64,000 nucleotides of DNA from Flavobacterium sp. (GCA_020403245.1 JADBYA010000034.1:61329-125328); one strand, 5' to 3'. Shown: positions 9,654-19,100, numbered from the stretch's first letter. The notes: a model not told the origin generated them from the sequence alone. Made by a program: numbers and translations.

Positions 9654-9894
9654 TTGTTGATTATGATGGGTTCGAATTAAAATTAATTGATTTTTTTTAT
9701 TGAAACCATTAAGATAGTTAAGGAAATTAAGTATGATAACGCTTAACAAAACTTAATTTCTTAATGGTTTAAAAACTTTTTCGCAATTAAGTTTTAATGT
9801 ATTACAACAGTAAAAAAATAAACTATTTGATTTTACATTGTTAATAGCAATTATTAAAATAAAGCTTAAATCGAACTCGTGTTAATTAAATGCT
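9654..9894. other. Convergent spacer with a large interrupted inverted repeat
   Basis: The left arm (9703-9732) holds AAACCATTAAG and AAATTAAGT separated by 10 bases. The right arm (9751-9770) is ACTTAATTTCTTAATGGTTT, complementary to both pieces. It may serve as terminator for rnhB and lipB, which converge here. The AAACCATTAAG word recurs at 28460, 35431 and 36924. Nothing else was recognised in the spacer. Confidence 0.5.
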
Positions 9895-10626
9895 TTAAAT
9901 TTCTGAAGTAAAAAATAATGCCTCAAAAAGTAATTGAAAATGTTTTACTATTTTTTCTTTCACTTCATTTTCATCAATAGCTCTTCCCAATTCAACATGC
10001 ATTGAAGTAACTGCTTTCCCTTTTATTCCACAGGGAATAATTTTATCAAAGTAACCCAAATCAGCATTCACATTCAAAGCAAAACCATGCATCGTTACCC
10101 AGCGAGAGGCACGAACTCCCATGGCACAAATCTTTCGGGCAAATGGTGTTCCAACATCTAGCCAAACACCAGTTTCTCCATCACTTCTTATGCCAATAAT
10201 ATTGTATTCTGCTAAGGTGAGGATAATCACTTCTTCTAACAAACGCAAATACTTATGTATATCGGTGAAAAAATTTTCTAAATCCAAAATAGGGTAACCC
10301 ACAATTTGTCCTGGTCCATGATACGTAATATCACCACCACGATTTATTTTATAAAACGTCGCCCCTTTTGCTTCTAATTGTTTTTGGGAAAGTAAAAGAT
10401 TGGAAATATCGCCACTCTTTCCCAAAGTATACACATGAGGATGAGTTACAAATAGAAAGAAGTTGGGAGTTGGCACTTCCGCTTTGCTCAGTGTGACATT
10501 TTGGGCGTTTGCATTTCTATTTTGAATTTTAACATCAACAATAGTTTTAAATAATTGTTCCTGATACTCCCAAGTATCCTTATAATCTTTATTCCCTAAA
10601 TCTTGAAGTTGGATTTTTTTGTTCAT
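9895..10626 (-). CDS. lipB: Octanoyl-[acyl carrier protein]:protein N-octanoyltransferase (LipB)
   Basis: LipB moves octanoate from acyl carrier protein to lipoyl domains, such as that of the E2 encoded at 25593. RGGDITYHGPGQIVGYPILD is the family signature, and the catalytic pair lies in IIPCGIKGKAVTSM (Cys and Lys). The start at 10626 (MNKKIQLQDLG) is preferred over an upstream in-frame ATG at 10671, because the intervening 15 codons fall in a dispersed CCTCATCCCCAACCC repeat and look non-native. Residues about 43-51 (NVTLSKAEV) are encoded by a copy of the 25-base repeat described at 1916. Confidence 0.93.
   Translation of the reverse strand: MNKKIQLQDLGNKDYKDTWEYQEQLFKTIVDVKIQNRNANAQNVTLSKAEVPTPNFFLFVTHPHVYTLGKSGDISNLLLSQKQLEAKGATFYKINRGGDITYHGPGQIVGYPILDLENFFTDIHKYLRLLEEVIILTLAEYNIIGIRSDGETGVWLDVGTPFARKICAMGVRASRWVTMHGFALNVNADLGYFDKIIPCGIKGKAVTSMHVELGRAIDENEVKEKIVKHFQLLFEALFFTSEI
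10474..10498 (+). repeat. 25-base repeat copy inside lipB
   Basis: CACTTCCGC-TTGCTCAGTGTGACA matches the reference copy at 1916-1940 at 19 of 25 positions by eye. It is read on the minus strand as NVTLSKAEV in a loop of LipB. Confidence 0.55.
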
Positions 10627-10629
10627 AAG

Positions 10630-10666
10630 CCTCATCCCCAACCCCTCTCCAAAGTAGAGGAGAGCG
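10630..10666 (+). repeat. CCTCATCCCCAACCC-type hairpin repeat at lipB start
   Basis: CTCATCCCCAACCCCTCTCC is followed by GAGGAGAG, giving a short hairpin (CTCTCC with GGAGAG). It lies immediately upstream of the chosen lipB start and would add spurious residues if the longer frame were used. Confidence 0.5.
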
Positions 10667-10671
10667 ATCAC

Positions 10672-10997
10672 TGAATTAAATTAGTAGACAAATATACAAA
10701 TAGTTTACCCTTTAGCCCCGAGTACTTCACAAAGTTTATATTAATGATAGGTGTTCAGTTAATGCTTTGCATTTGAAGTGGAAGACCTTTTTCTTTTTGT
10801 CACCCTGAGCTTGTCTAAGGTACAAAAAAAAAAGATCTGCCGGCCGGCAGTTTGAAACAAAAAGCGGGAATTGCAATAATAGATAATGCCCAAGCCATTC
10901 GCTTCAAAAAAATAAACCTTAAATCCTTAAACTTTTAAACTCGTAAACTTTTAAACTTTTAAACTAAAACTTATCTTTGCTGGCTTAAATACATACT
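10672..10997. other. lipB-lysS divergent spacer packed with short repeats
   Basis: In order: a minus-strand -7 box TATATTTG for lipB (10689-10696); a minus-strand copy of the 25-base repeat (10798-10822); a perfect 14-base palindrome CTGCCGGCCGGCAG (10837-10850), very GC-rich for this genome; a GCCCAAGCCATTCGCTTC segment close to one found at about 44549-44566; tandem AAACTTTT units (10929-10969); and the lysS -7 box (10972-10979). No coding sequence was recognised. Confidence 0.55.
10972..10979 (+). promoter_or_regulatory. -7 box for lysS
   Basis: TATCTTTG is a full match to TAnnTTTG, 18 bases upstream of the lysS ATG. The upstream AAACTTTT tandem repeat obscures any -33 element. Confidence 0.5.
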
Positions 10998-12689
10998 ATG
11001 CAACTTTCGGAACAAGAAATTATTAGAAGAGAAAAACTAACCACTTTACGTGAACTAGGCATTAATCCTTATCCCGCGAATTTATTTCCTGTGAACCACA
11101 CTTCAAAACAAGTGAAGGATAACTTCGAGGAAGGGAAGAAGGTGATTTTGGCAGGGAGAATTATGAGCGACCGCGATATGGGGAAGGCATCCTTTGTAGA
11201 ATTGCAAGATAGCGAAGGCAGAATTCAATTGTATTTTAATCGTGATGTGCTTTGCCCTGGTGAAGACAAATCGTTGTACAATCAGGTTTTTAGAAAGTTG
11301 ACTGATTTGGGCGATTTTATTGGTGTGGAAGGAGAATTGTTTTTGACCAAAGTTGGCGAAAAATCGGTACGTGTTGATACATTCACATTTTTGAGTAAAA
11401 CATTACGTCCGTTACCTTTGCCAAAGAAAGATGAGGAAGGCAATGTGCACGATGCTTTTAACGATTCCGAATTACGCTACCGAATGCGATATGTAGATTT
11501 AGTGGTAAATCCGCAAGTGAAAGAAGTTTTTATCAAACGAACAAAATTATTCACTGCCATGCGTAACTTTTTCAACGCTGCAGGTTATATGGAAGTAGAA
11601 ACTCCAGTATTACAATCTATTGCTGGTGGTGCTGCGGCACGCCCGTTTATAACGCATCATAATGCTTTGGATATTCCTTTGTATTTGCGAATTGCCAATG
11701 AGTTGTATTTGAAACGATTGATTGTAGGCGGGTTTGATGGTGTATATGAGTTTTCAAAAAATTTCCGTAACGAGGGAATGGACAGAACGCACAATCCTGA
11801 ATTCACGGCAATGGAAATTTATGTGGCCTACAAAGACTACAATTGGATGATGGAATTTACCGAAAATTTATTAGAATATTGTGCCACAGAAGTGAATGGA
11901 ACCACCGAAGCTACATTTGGTGAACACAAAATAAACTTCAAAACTCCTTATGCTAGAGTTACCATGACCGATGCCATAAAACAATTTACTGGCTTTGATA
12001 TTTCTGGAAAAACAGAAGCTGAGCTTTTTGAAGCAGCCAAAACAATGAACGTCGAAGTGGATGAAACGATGGGCAAAGGAAAACTGATTGATGAAATTTT
12101 TGGTGCCAAATGTGAAGGCAATTTTATTCAGCCCACTTTTATTACTGATTATCCAAAAGAAATGTCGCCACTTTGTAAAGAGCACAGAGATAATCCTGAA
12201 TTAACGGAGCGTTTTGAATTAATGGTATGTGGCAAAGAAATTGCCAATGCCTATTCTGAATTAAACGACCCAATTGATCAACGCGAACGTTTTGAAGCAC
12301 AACTAAAATTAGCAGAACGTGGCGATGACGAAGCGACGCAGGTGATAGATAATGATTTCTTAAGAGCTTTAGAATTTGGAATGCCTCCAACATCTGGACT
12401 TGGAATTGGTATGGATAGATTAATCATGTTTTTAACCAATAATGCTTCCATTCAAGAAGTACTTTTCTTTCCTCAAATGCGTCCTGAGAAAAAGCAATTG
12501 GATTTAACCGAAGACGAAAAAATAATCATCAGTTTATTAAAAGCAGATAACAATCAGCCGCTTTCTCAATTGAAAGACAAATCACAATTAAGCGGTAAAA
12601 AATGGGATGCTGCCATAAAAGGTCTTGCCAAACATGGACTAACCAAAGTAATCGTTGATGGTGAAAACAAAACGGTAGTTTTAAACTAA
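10998..12689 (+). CDS. lysS: Lysyl-tRNA synthetase, class II
   Basis: This enzyme charges tRNA-Lys. The N-terminal OB-fold anticodon-binding region (KVILAGRIMSDRDMGKASF) precedes the class II core: motif 1 around MRNFFNAAGYMEVETPVLQ, motif 2 YEFSKNFRNEGMD, and motif 3 GLGIGMDRLIMFLTNN. The lysine-pocket stretch GGAAARPFITHHNALD is typical. After motif 3 a lysine-rich C-terminal extension of about 70 residues (DEKIIISLLKADNN, KWDAAIKGLAKHGL) follows; it resembles extensions I recall in Bacteroidetes LysS and accounts for the 563 residues. It is monocistronic and ends in a terminator. Confidence 0.96.
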   Translation: MQLSEQEIIRREKLTTLRELGINPYPANLFPVNHTSKQVKDNFEEGKKVILAGRIMSDRDMGKASFVELQDSEGRIQLYFNRDVLCPGEDKSLYNQVFRKLTDLGDFIGVEGELFLTKVGEKSVRVDTFTFLSKTLRPLPLPKKDEEGNVHDAFNDSELRYRMRYVDLVVNPQVKEVFIKRTKLFTAMRNFFNAAGYMEVETPVLQSIAGGAAARPFITHHNALDIPLYLRIANELYLKRLIVGGFDGVYEFSKNFRNEGMDRTHNPEFTAMEIYVAYKDYNWMMEFTENLLEYCATEVNGTTEATFGEHKINFKTPYARVTMTDAIKQFTGFDISGKTEAELFEAAKTMNVEVDETMGKGKLIDEIFGAKCEGNFIQPTFITDYPKEMSPLCKEHRDNPELTERFELMVCGKEIANAYSELNDPIDQRERFEAQLKLAERGDDEATQVIDNDFLRALEFGMPPTSGLGIGMDRLIMFLTNNASIQEVLFFPQMRPEKKQLDLTEDEKIIISLLKADNNQPLSQLKDKSQLSGKKWDAAIKGLAKHGLTKVIVDGENKTVVLN

Positions 12690-12695
12690 AAATAG

Positions 12696-12724
12696 AAAGG
12701 AATTCAATCGAGTTCCTTTTTTTA
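12696..12724 (+). terminator. Terminator after lysS
   Basis: AAAGGAATTC and GAGTTCCTTT form a 10-bp stem with one G-T pair and a 4-base loop, followed by a T run; it starts 6 bases after the lysS stop. Confidence 0.75.
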
Positions 12725-12800
12725 ATAATTTTTTGTTAAAGGTTAAACCTTTTTAATTTATTCATGTCTTATTGTATCATAAACTTAAAAACTTTTAAAG

Positions 12801-13247
12801 ATGAAAAAATTAGTTGTAGTATTATTATTTATTGTTGGAATTACAGCAATGGCACAAGAAAAAGAAATGCAAAGACCTAATGGAGATAAATTTGCCTCGT
12901 TAAGTCCGGAACAAAAGGTTGAATATCAAGTGAAAAAAATGTCCAAAGACTTGAGTTTAAATGACAAACAAGTTAAAGAAGTTAAAGCTTTAGTAACCAA
13001 AGAAATTGAAAAAAGAGATGCAATAAAAACCGAAATGAAAGCACTTCAGGCAAAACAAAGAATTGAAATGAAAGCTAAAATGGATGAAGAGTATGCAGTA
13101 ATGAGAAATGAAATGAGAAAAATATTGACTTCTGAACAATATACAAAATGGGAAAAAATTCATGAGGAAAGAAGAGAAAAAATAAAAGAAAAAATGAAAG
13201 AAAAAAGAGAAAACAAAAAAATAAATGCGATTCCTGACGAGAAATAA
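12801..13247 (+). CDS. Small secreted lysine/glutamate-rich protein, Spy/CpxP-like
   Basis: 148 residues with a signal peptide (1-18, ending AMA). The mature part is almost all charged helix: LSPEQKVEYQVKKMSKDLSL, a NDKQVKEVKALV heptad-like stretch, and MRKILTSEQYTKWEKIHEER. The LTSEQ-type motif and the helix-turn-helix pattern resemble periplasmic Spy/CpxP-like or DUF4890-type proteins, which act as chaperones or stress sensors in other phyla. Function here is not shown. It is followed 70 bases later by another small secreted protein with a similar LSLND/LGLND motif, so the two probably form a unit. Confidence 0.6.
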   Translation: MKKLVVVLLFIVGITAMAQEKEMQRPNGDKFASLSPEQKVEYQVKKMSKDLSLNDKQVKEVKALVTKEIEKRDAIKTEMKALQAKQRIEMKAKMDEEYAVMRNEMRKILTSEQYTKWEKIHEERREKIKEKMKEKRENKKINAIPDEK

Positions 13248-13317
13248 AAAATAAATTTTGAGTTTACACAAAAATAAATTAGTTTTGGAATTATTATTAA
13301 ACTAAATACTTAAAAAA

Positions 13318-13647
13318 ATGAAAAGATTAATTGCTGTTGTAACCCTACTACTAGCATTTTCAATAAATGCAAATGCACAAGATAAAAGTGAGTTAACCTC
13401 AACTGACAAAGGAAAAAAAGAAGCCGCTATGTTAACGGAGTATCTGGGATTAAACGATACTCAAAACGCTGACTTTGCGAGACTTTTTACTCAAAAACAT
13501 ACTGTTCTTGAAGATAAAACATTATCAGCAGAAAGAAAACAAGAACTGACAAGAGTTATAGATGCTAAAATTAGAGCTTCGCTTGATGGAAATCAAATTG
13601 AAAAATTAGAAAAAAATCCAGAATTACTAAAGAAATTAATTAACTAA
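13318..13647 (+). CDS. Small secreted helical protein of unknown function
   Basis: 109 residues: signal peptide (1-20, ending NANA), then helices with GKKEAAMLTEYLGLNDTQNA and LSAERKQELTRVIDAKIRAS. The order (helix, LxLND motif, helix with E-R-K) parallels the preceding gene at lower charge, suggesting a diverged relative. I cannot name a family. A strong bidirectional terminator follows. Confidence 0.55.
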   Translation: MKRLIAVVTLLLAFSINANAQDKSELTSTDKGKKEAAMLTEYLGLNDTQNADFARLFTQKHTVLEDKTLSAERKQELTRVIDAKIRASLDGNQIEKLEKNPELLKKLIN

Positions 13648-13667
13648 TTACTTTCTGATTTTTAAAT

Positions 13668-13697
13668 AAAAAGTCCCGAAAATTTTCGGGACTTTTT
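13668..13697. terminator. Bidirectional terminator
   Basis: AAAAAGTCCCGAAAA pairs perfectly with TTTTCGGGACTTTTT, giving a 15-bp inverted repeat with A and T runs on both sides. It separates the convergent gene at 13318-13647 from hemL. Confidence 0.9.
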
Positions 13698-13699
13698 AT

Positions 13700-14986
13700 T
13701 TATAGCGATTTGGCAACTTTACCTACAGCGTTTATAGTATAATCCAAATCTTCAAAGGAAAGAGCATCAGTTATAAACCAGGTTTCATAAGCCGATGGCG
13801 CAATATAAACTCCTTCTTTTAACAATCCGTGAAAGAATTTCTTAAAAGTTTCATTATCGCCATTTTTTGCCGTTTGAAAATCAACTACTGGATTTGCATC
13901 AAAATGAACAGAAATCATTGATCCTACTCTGTTTATTGTGAAAATAACTTGGTGTTTTTGCAACGCTTCCCGAATTCCATTTTCCAGATAAGCTGTTTTA
14001 GCGTCTAGTCTTTCAAAAACTTCATCATCTGTATTCAATGCTTCTAGCATTGCCAATCCGGCTGCCATGGCCAAAGGATTTCCTGACAATGTTCCCGCTT
14101 GATACACTGGACCAATTGGTGCTAAATAATTCATAATTTCATTGCGAGCTGCAAATGCTCCTACAGGCAAACCACCTCCAATTACTTTTCCGAAGCAAAC
14201 AATATCGGCATTGACATTATACAACTCCTGAACACCACCTTTGGCTAAACGAAAACCTGTCATGACTTCGTCAAAAATCAATAATGAATTGTATTCATCA
14301 CAAAGTTGTCGCAATGATTGTAGAAACCCATCCTTTGGTGGAATGCAACCCATATTTCCTGCAACGGGTTCAATAATAATGGCAGCAATTTCATTCTTAT
14401 TCGCTTCAAATAAAGCTTTTACACTTTCCAAATCATTATAATGGGCAAGTAAGGTATCCTTTGCAGTTCCTTGGGTAACCCCAGGGGAATTTGGAATGCC
14501 AAAAGTACTGGCACCGCTACCCGCTTGAATTAAGAACGAATCAGAATGACCATGATAACAACCCGCAAACTTAATTATTTTATCTCTTTTTGTAAAACCT
14601 CGCGCCAATCGAATGGCACTCATACATGCTTCTGTACCCGAATTCACAAATCGAATTTTATCAATATTAGGAACCATAGAAATAGCCAATGCGGCAATTT
14701 TAGTTTCCAATTCTGTGGGCATTCCAAATGAAGTTCCGTTTTTAGCTCTTTCAATGACAGCATCTACAACAGGTTGATAGGCATGTCCTAAAATCATTGG
14801 TCCCCAAGAATTAATGTAATCTATATATCGATTGTCATCTTCGTCATAAACATAAGCGCCTTTGGCACTTTTGGCAAAAATAGGAGTTCCGCCTACACCT
14901 TTAAATGCTCTTACAGGTGAATTGACTCCTCCGGGAATTACTTTTTCAGCTTCAATAAATAATTGACTGCTTCTTTGATAAATCAT
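13700..14986 (-). CDS. hemL: Glutamate-1-semialdehyde 2,1-aminomutase
   Basis: HemL makes 5-aminolevulinate for tetrapyrrole synthesis by the C5 route. It is a class III PLP aminotransferase: [10 protein letters not shown] at the N-terminus, the PLP region [20 protein letters not shown], the DEVMTGFR loop and the PLP lysine in [17 protein letters not shown] are all present. 428 residues is standard. It stands alone on the minus strand, ending at the shared terminator; its partner hemA is not in the window. Confidence 0.95.
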   Translation of the reverse strand: MIYQRSSQLFIEAEKVIPGGVNSPVRAFKGVGGTPIFAKSAKGAYVYDEDDNRYIDYINSWGPMILGHAYQPVVDAVIERAKNGTSFGMPTELETKIAALAISMVPNIDKIRFVNSGTEACMSAIRLARGFTKRDKIIKFAGCYHGHSDSFLIQAGSGASTFGIPNSPGVTQGTAKDTLLAHYNDLESVKALFEANKNEIAAIIIEPVAGNMGCIPPKDGFLQSLRQLCDEYNSLLIFDEVMTGFRLAKGGVQELYNVNADIVCFGKVIGGGLPVGAFAARNEIMNYLAPIGPVYQAGTLSGNPLAMAAGLAMLEALNTDDEVFERLDAKTAYLENGIREALQKHQVIFTINRVGSMISVHFDANPVVDFQTAKNGDNETFKKFFHGLLKEGVYIAPSAYETWFITDALSFEDLDYTINAVGKVAKSL

Positions 14987-15018
14987 TTCGTTAATGGATT
15001 ATTTAAAGTGATACTATT

Positions 15019-15915
15019 TTATTTAACAATTATACTTTGACCAAGAGATAAAGTATTGTCTGATAAATTATTTTTCATTTTCAATTCTTCAATTGAAATA
15101 TTGAATTTTTTGGAAATGGAATACAATGTATCGCCTTTTAAAACGGTATATATTTCAGTATTATTTTCATAGGTTAACGGTTGAGACTTTACAATTGGAG
15201 TAAATTCTTTTCCTAAAACTTCAGCATCATACTTGGCTAATTGGTAACGTTCTATTAGTGAAATCAGTTTGTCAGGATATTTGGTATCAGTGGCGTAACC
15301 CGCAAGTTTTAAACCATTTGCCCAAGCAGCATAATCATCTTTATCTAACTGAAAAAGAGCGGAATATCTTGGTCTTCTTGTTAAAAAATAGGAATGATCA
15401 CGAAAAGAATCAACGGGGTCACTATACTTTCTGAAGCACTCATTTTCGGCATCATCAGTATAACTAATGCTTGGTCCTGTCCATTCTTTATGACATTTGA
15501 TACCAAAATGATTGTTGGCTTGTACACTCAACGGACCAGTTCCTGCTCCCGACTCTAATATAGCTTGACCAAGAGTTATGCTTGAAGGAATTCCTGTTTT
15601 AACCATGTTATCTTTGGCAACTTCTTTATATTTTTCAATATAAGCTAACACCATTTGAGTAGTAACTTTTACTCTGGTTGTCGCTTCTAAAACGATAGAT
15701 GAATTATCCTGATTTGAAACTGATACTGGAAGTTTTTGGGGTTCTACATCAGGTTTCTTTTGACTTGTAGGTTTATAAATTGGTTTTCTAGTCGCTTGTA
15801 CTACTGGAGTTCCAGACTTTCTTGGATCAGGTTTTGAAGTTCGCACCACAGCATTATTTGTTCCACATGATGAAACAAAAATGAGGATAAATAATAATAA
15901 AAAATGCTTAAACAT
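15019..15915 (-). CDS. LysM-containing glucosaminidase lipoprotein (GH73-like)
   Basis: A lipobox (FVSSC, Cys17 from the chosen start) anchors the protein in a membrane. A glucosaminidase domain follows (SITLGQAILESGAG with the catalytic Glu, then NNHFGIKCHKEW and DSFRDHSYFL), and one LysM motif forms the C-terminus (YTVLKGDTLYSISKKFNIS). It most likely hydrolyses the beta-1,4 glycosidic bond of peptidoglycan. The start is placed at the ATG at 15915, which overlaps the stop of the upstream gene by 8 bases (ATGTTTAA), rather than the longer frame beginning at 15930. This overlap implies translational coupling with the PLP enzyme upstream. Confidence 0.88.
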   Translation of the reverse strand: MFKHFLLLFILIFVSSCGTNNAVVRTSKPDPRKSGTPVVQATRKPIYKPTSQKKPDVEPQKLPVSVSNQDNSSIVLEATTRVKVTTQMVLAYIEKYKEVAKDNMVKTGIPSSITLGQAILESGAGTGPLSVQANNHFGIKCHKEWTGPSISYTDDAENECFRKYSDPVDSFRDHSYFLTRRPRYSALFQLDKDDYAAWANGLKLAGYATDTKYPDKLISLIERYQLAKYDAEVLGKEFTPIVKSQPLTYENNTEIYTVLKGDTLYSISKKFNISIEELKMKNNLSDNTLSLGQSIIVK

Positions 15916-16810
15916 TGATGTTAATTTCAATTTGGTTTTTTTGTTTTAATAAATTGTTCATTCCAGCAATTCCTTGCAATCCGCCAGTATGTAATAATAA
16001 TATTTTTGAATTATCAGGAAACCAATTTTTTTCTATTAAATCCATAACACCAAAAACCATTTTTCCAGTGTAAATTGGGTCTAATGGTATTTTATATTTC
16101 TGATGAAATTCATTTATAAAAACTATTAATTCCTCAGTAACTTTTGCATAACCTCCAAAATGGTAATCAGTTATTAATTTCCAATTACTATTTTTTGCAA
16201 ATTTACGAATATCTTCTGTTAGAAAATCACCTTTTAATGCTGGAAATCCCAAAACTTGTTGACTAGGTTTTGAACAATTTATTATGCCAGAGATAGTGCC
16301 TCCAGTTCCTACAGCACAGCAAACAAAGTCAAATTCCGTGTCGGCATTAATTAAAATCTCTTCACAACCTTGGATGGCTAGTTCATTTGTGCCGCCTTCG
16401 GGCAACAAATAAAAATTTCCAAACTTTTCTTCTAATCTAGTTATAAATTCTGGTTTGATTTTATCGTTGTAATTTTCTCTTGAAACAAATTCAAAAATCA
16501 TTCCGAAATCTTGCGCTTTATGGAGTGTTGGATTGTCCGCAATTTTGTCACACAACTCTTCGCCTCTTATAACACCAATAGTCTTAAATCCAAATTCCTT
16601 ACCTACAGCTGCCACTGCTAAAATATGATTGGAAAATGCGCCACCAAAAGTCAACAAAGTTTCTTTGTTTTCCGCCTTTGCTCGAAGAATATTGTATTTT
16701 AATTTCCTATATTTATTTCCGGAAATAAAAGGATGTATTTCATCCTCTCTCTTAATAAATAGAGAGTAATTAGGATGCTCTAGTTGAATTTTTTGATTAT
16801 AACTTTTCAA
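15908..16810 (-). CDS. 1-aminocyclopropane-1-carboxylate deaminase / D-cysteine desulfhydrase family protein
   Basis: A 300-residue PLP enzyme of the tryptophan synthase beta fold. GNKYRKL near the N-terminus holds the PLP lysine (Lys33), TFGGAFSNHILAVAA is the substrate loop, and CAVGTGGTISGII binds the phosphate. Family members act on D-cysteine, ACC or other D-amino acids; which one applies here cannot be read. It overlaps the glucosaminidase gene by 8 bases. A D-amino-acid enzyme next to a cell-wall hydrolase is suggestive, but this is only inference. A -7 box lies at 16825-16832. Confidence 0.85.
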   Translation of the reverse strand: MKSYNQKIQLEHPNYSLFIKREDEIHPFISGNKYRKLKYNILRAKAENKETLLTFGGAFSNHILAVAAVGKEFGFKTIGVIRGEELCDKIADNPTLHKAQDFGMIFEFVSRENYNDKIKPEFITRLEEKFGNFYLLPEGGTNELAIQGCEEILINADTEFDFVCCAVGTGGTISGIINCSKPSQQVLGFPALKGDFLTEDIRKFAKNSNWKLITDYHFGGYAKVTEELIVFINEFHQKYKIPLDPIYTGKMVFGVMDLIEKNWFPDNSKILLLHTGGLQGIAGMNNLLKQKNQIEININV

Positions 16811-16824
16811 AAATAAACTTTTTG

Positions 16825-16832
16825 CAAAAGTA
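16825..16832 (-). promoter_or_regulatory. -7 box for the PLP enzyme/glucosaminidase operon
   Basis: Minus-strand TACTTTTG matches TAnnTTTG and lies 15 bases upstream of the ATG at 16810. A clear -33 was not found. Confidence 0.45.
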
Positions 16833-16890
16833 CGATATGCATCATTTTAATATGCTAAAAATTGATTTAATTCACTTTTTGAATTGAAAA

Positions 16891-18711
16891 TTAGTTGGAA
16901 GAAATAATTATTTTTTGAACCCTTTTTTTGTTATCCGCTGTAAATACTTCAACTAAATAAACAGATTCTGCTAAACCACTTGTAGAAAATTGATAGCTGT
17001 TTTGAGAACCTAATCTTTGTTTGTCAAAAATTTGTTTACCAGTCAAGTCATAAAGTGTCACCGATTTAATTTCTAATAAATTAGGATTGTGAACTGTAAC
17101 CATTTGATTGGTGTTGTTTTGAGTGATCATTAGATTGGATTTAACATCATCATTTGTACTCAAATTTGAATTTTTGAAAGTAATCTCAAAACGGTTATTG
17201 TGTAATCCTGTTGGCAAATTAATATCAAAACTAGCATTTTTTATATCATGATAAATACCTGTGTTGTTATCGTATAAATAGACATTATCAACGTCAAAAT
17301 TTACAAATTCATTTACTTTAATGGTAAAAGTAAACATACCATTAGTTGCATTTTTAAAACCAATTGGAAATCTTTTATTTTCATCAAAACTAGTCGTTGA
17401 GTGAACATAAAGTTCATTGTTTAAAACCAAATACATGTCTGCTATAATATCAGCTTCGGCTGCTGGGAACTTTGAGTCAGCTAAATCGACGCCATCAATC
17501 GCATTTGGAAGAAAACAAACTGCAATTTGTCTAACCGCTTGGTTGTTTAAAGATGTATTTACAATAAAATGAGGTGTAGGACTTTTACTTATTTGTGTGT
17601 AATCTATTCCTGCAACATTAGGTATATCATCATAAAAGCTAATATCTTCGTTTTGATTTGAATTTAAATTTCGCTCAAATTGTGAAAAATTTGCCACACT
17701 TTCAGTACGATAAACTCGATATGAATTTCGCATTTGAACCGAACCATTAGCTGCACCTCTTACCATAAAACCTTGACCAATGGGCGAAAATCTCCTTTGA
17801 TAAACATTATTTGGATTACTAAAAACAGATCCTTGATTTCCAGCTAAATCGTATGTATAAAAAGTAGCTGGAGTATATACACTAGTACTTCCATTATAAA
17901 CCCCATATCCACCTCTGTATTGTGCTATATTATGAGAATTTACAGTTTTATCTTGTTCCCAAAAAAGTGCAGTACCATCAATGGCATTATTTAAAGGATC
18001 AGTTAGAAAAGAATTTAAATCAATAGCAGAAGGATAAGGATTTCCTGTTAAAGTAAATCTATTCAAGCCAACATTTATGGTAATGGTTCCGTCATTAGGT
18101 TTTCCTCTAAAGTCATACCGTTGTGCGCTCCCTGGATTATTTACTACTGTTTCACCAACATTCGTTGCATCTGAACCACTTGTCCCTTTCATGGTAAATC
18201 CTTCTCCAGCTTGTATATCTGTGTTAGCTTGTGAATGAACCCATTGAGAATAGTTTGTAGATGACAAAAATCGCCAAATCCAATAAGATGCAATCGCCAA
18301 TGAACCAGCACTTGAAACGCCATTGTATGAAGCACTAATGATAGCAGGTGTTGAGGCAATATCTGAAGTAGGAACGTTTAACATTGTTATACCAAAAGGT
18401 TCGTTTCCTAGCGTTGCCGAAGCATTCCCAACTGGTGAACACCAATAATTATAAGCGAAATTATTTACTGTTCCTTCTTGAAAAACAGACACCTTTCCTG
18501 TTCCTCTATTTGAAGTAGTGCCTGTGGCACCCTGAAGTAACTGCCCTTGATTTCTTAAATAAAAATTACTGTTAGGCCCATTCAGTTCAACGGCTCCTGT
18601 AACATAAACAAAAGAATTTTTATTGTACACATAACTGTTATTGCTAACAAAAAGTTGGGCTTGTAAATTAACCGATAAGACAAACATATAAACAAACAGT
18701 AACTTCCTCAT
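16891..18711 (-). CDS. Secreted protein with T9SS type A C-terminal sorting domain
   Basis: 606 residues: signal peptide (1-18, ending LQA), a large body without a recognised catalytic domain, and a C-terminal module of about 80 residues with the T9SS type A pattern (SVTLYDLTGKQIFDKQ, then GLAESVYLVEVFT and a basic VQKIIIS end). Such modules direct export by the type IX system and are cleaved at the surface. The N-terminal part (FVYVTGAVELNG, YNYWCSPVGN) resembles surface proteins common in Flavobacterium that are annotated only by their sorting domain. Role unknown; adhesion is one possibility. Confidence 0.82.
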   Translation of the reverse strand: MRKLLFVYMFVLSVNLQAQLFVSNNSYVYNKNSFVYVTGAVELNGPNSNFYLRNQGQLLQGATGTTSNRGTGKVSVFQEGTVNNFAYNYWCSPVGNASATLGNEPFGITMLNVPTSDIASTPAIISASYNGVSSAGSLAIASYWIWRFLSSTNYSQWVHSQANTDIQAGEGFTMKGTSGSDATNVGETVVNNPGSAQRYDFRGKPNDGTITINVGLNRFTLTGNPYPSAIDLNSFLTDPLNNAIDGTALFWEQDKTVNSHNIAQYRGGYGVYNGSTSVYTPATFYTYDLAGNQGSVFSNPNNVYQRRFSPIGQGFMVRGAANGSVQMRNSYRVYRTESVANFSQFERNLNSNQNEDISFYDDIPNVAGIDYTQISKSPTPHFIVNTSLNNQAVRQIAVCFLPNAIDGVDLADSKFPAAEADIIADMYLVLNNELYVHSTTSFDENKRFPIGFKNATNGMFTFTIKVNEFVNFDVDNVYLYDNNTGIYHDIKNASFDINLPTGLHNNRFEITFKNSNLSTNDDVKSNLMITQNNTNQMVTVHNPNLLEIKSVTLYDLTGKQIFDKQRLGSQNSYQFSTSGLAESVYLVEVFTADNKKRVQKIIISSN

Positions 18712-18767
18712 TTTGAAATAATTTTGACAATTGTAAAAGTAAAAAAATAAACTTAAACAAAAAATAA

Positions 18768-19100
18768 TTATTTTTTTATAAATTTAAGATGATTAAGCAA
18801 GACCCTATTGTCTAAAAAGTTAAGATCTTTCTCATTTTCATAGGCTTCTCTTTCAAACGAAATATTTTTATATGCTATTTTCCAATCTCTGTATTGAAAA
18901 AAGCGAATTACAAATTCTAAGCCATAAGAAATAAAAAAAGGCACAATAAGCAATTCTAATTGCTGACGAAGATGTATTTTTTCATGATTTAACAACACCA
19001 AATCATTTTTACTTTCCTTAAATTTTAAAAAAACAAAGGGAAAAACGGCAATGCTATTAAAACCTCTTGGAATTAAATATTTTAAAACGACTAGTATCAT
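18768..19100 (-). CDS. Small membrane protein with HEKIH motif
   Basis: 110 residues with a hydrophobic N-terminus and a second hydrophobic stretch (LLIVPFFISYGLEFVIRFF). Between them lies NHEKIHLRQQLE, which contains HExxH, the zinc-binding core of metallopeptidases, in a context reminiscent of M56/BlaR1-like membrane peptidases. The protein is much shorter than BlaR1 and lacks an obvious third ligand, so activity is uncertain. It is divergent to the small gene at 19129. Confidence 0.6.
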   Translation of the reverse strand: MILVVLKYLIPRGFNSIAVFPFVFLKFKESKNDLVLLNHEKIHLRQQLELLIVPFFISYGLEFVIRFFQYRDWKIAYKNISFEREAYENEKDLNFLDNRVLLNHLKFIKK

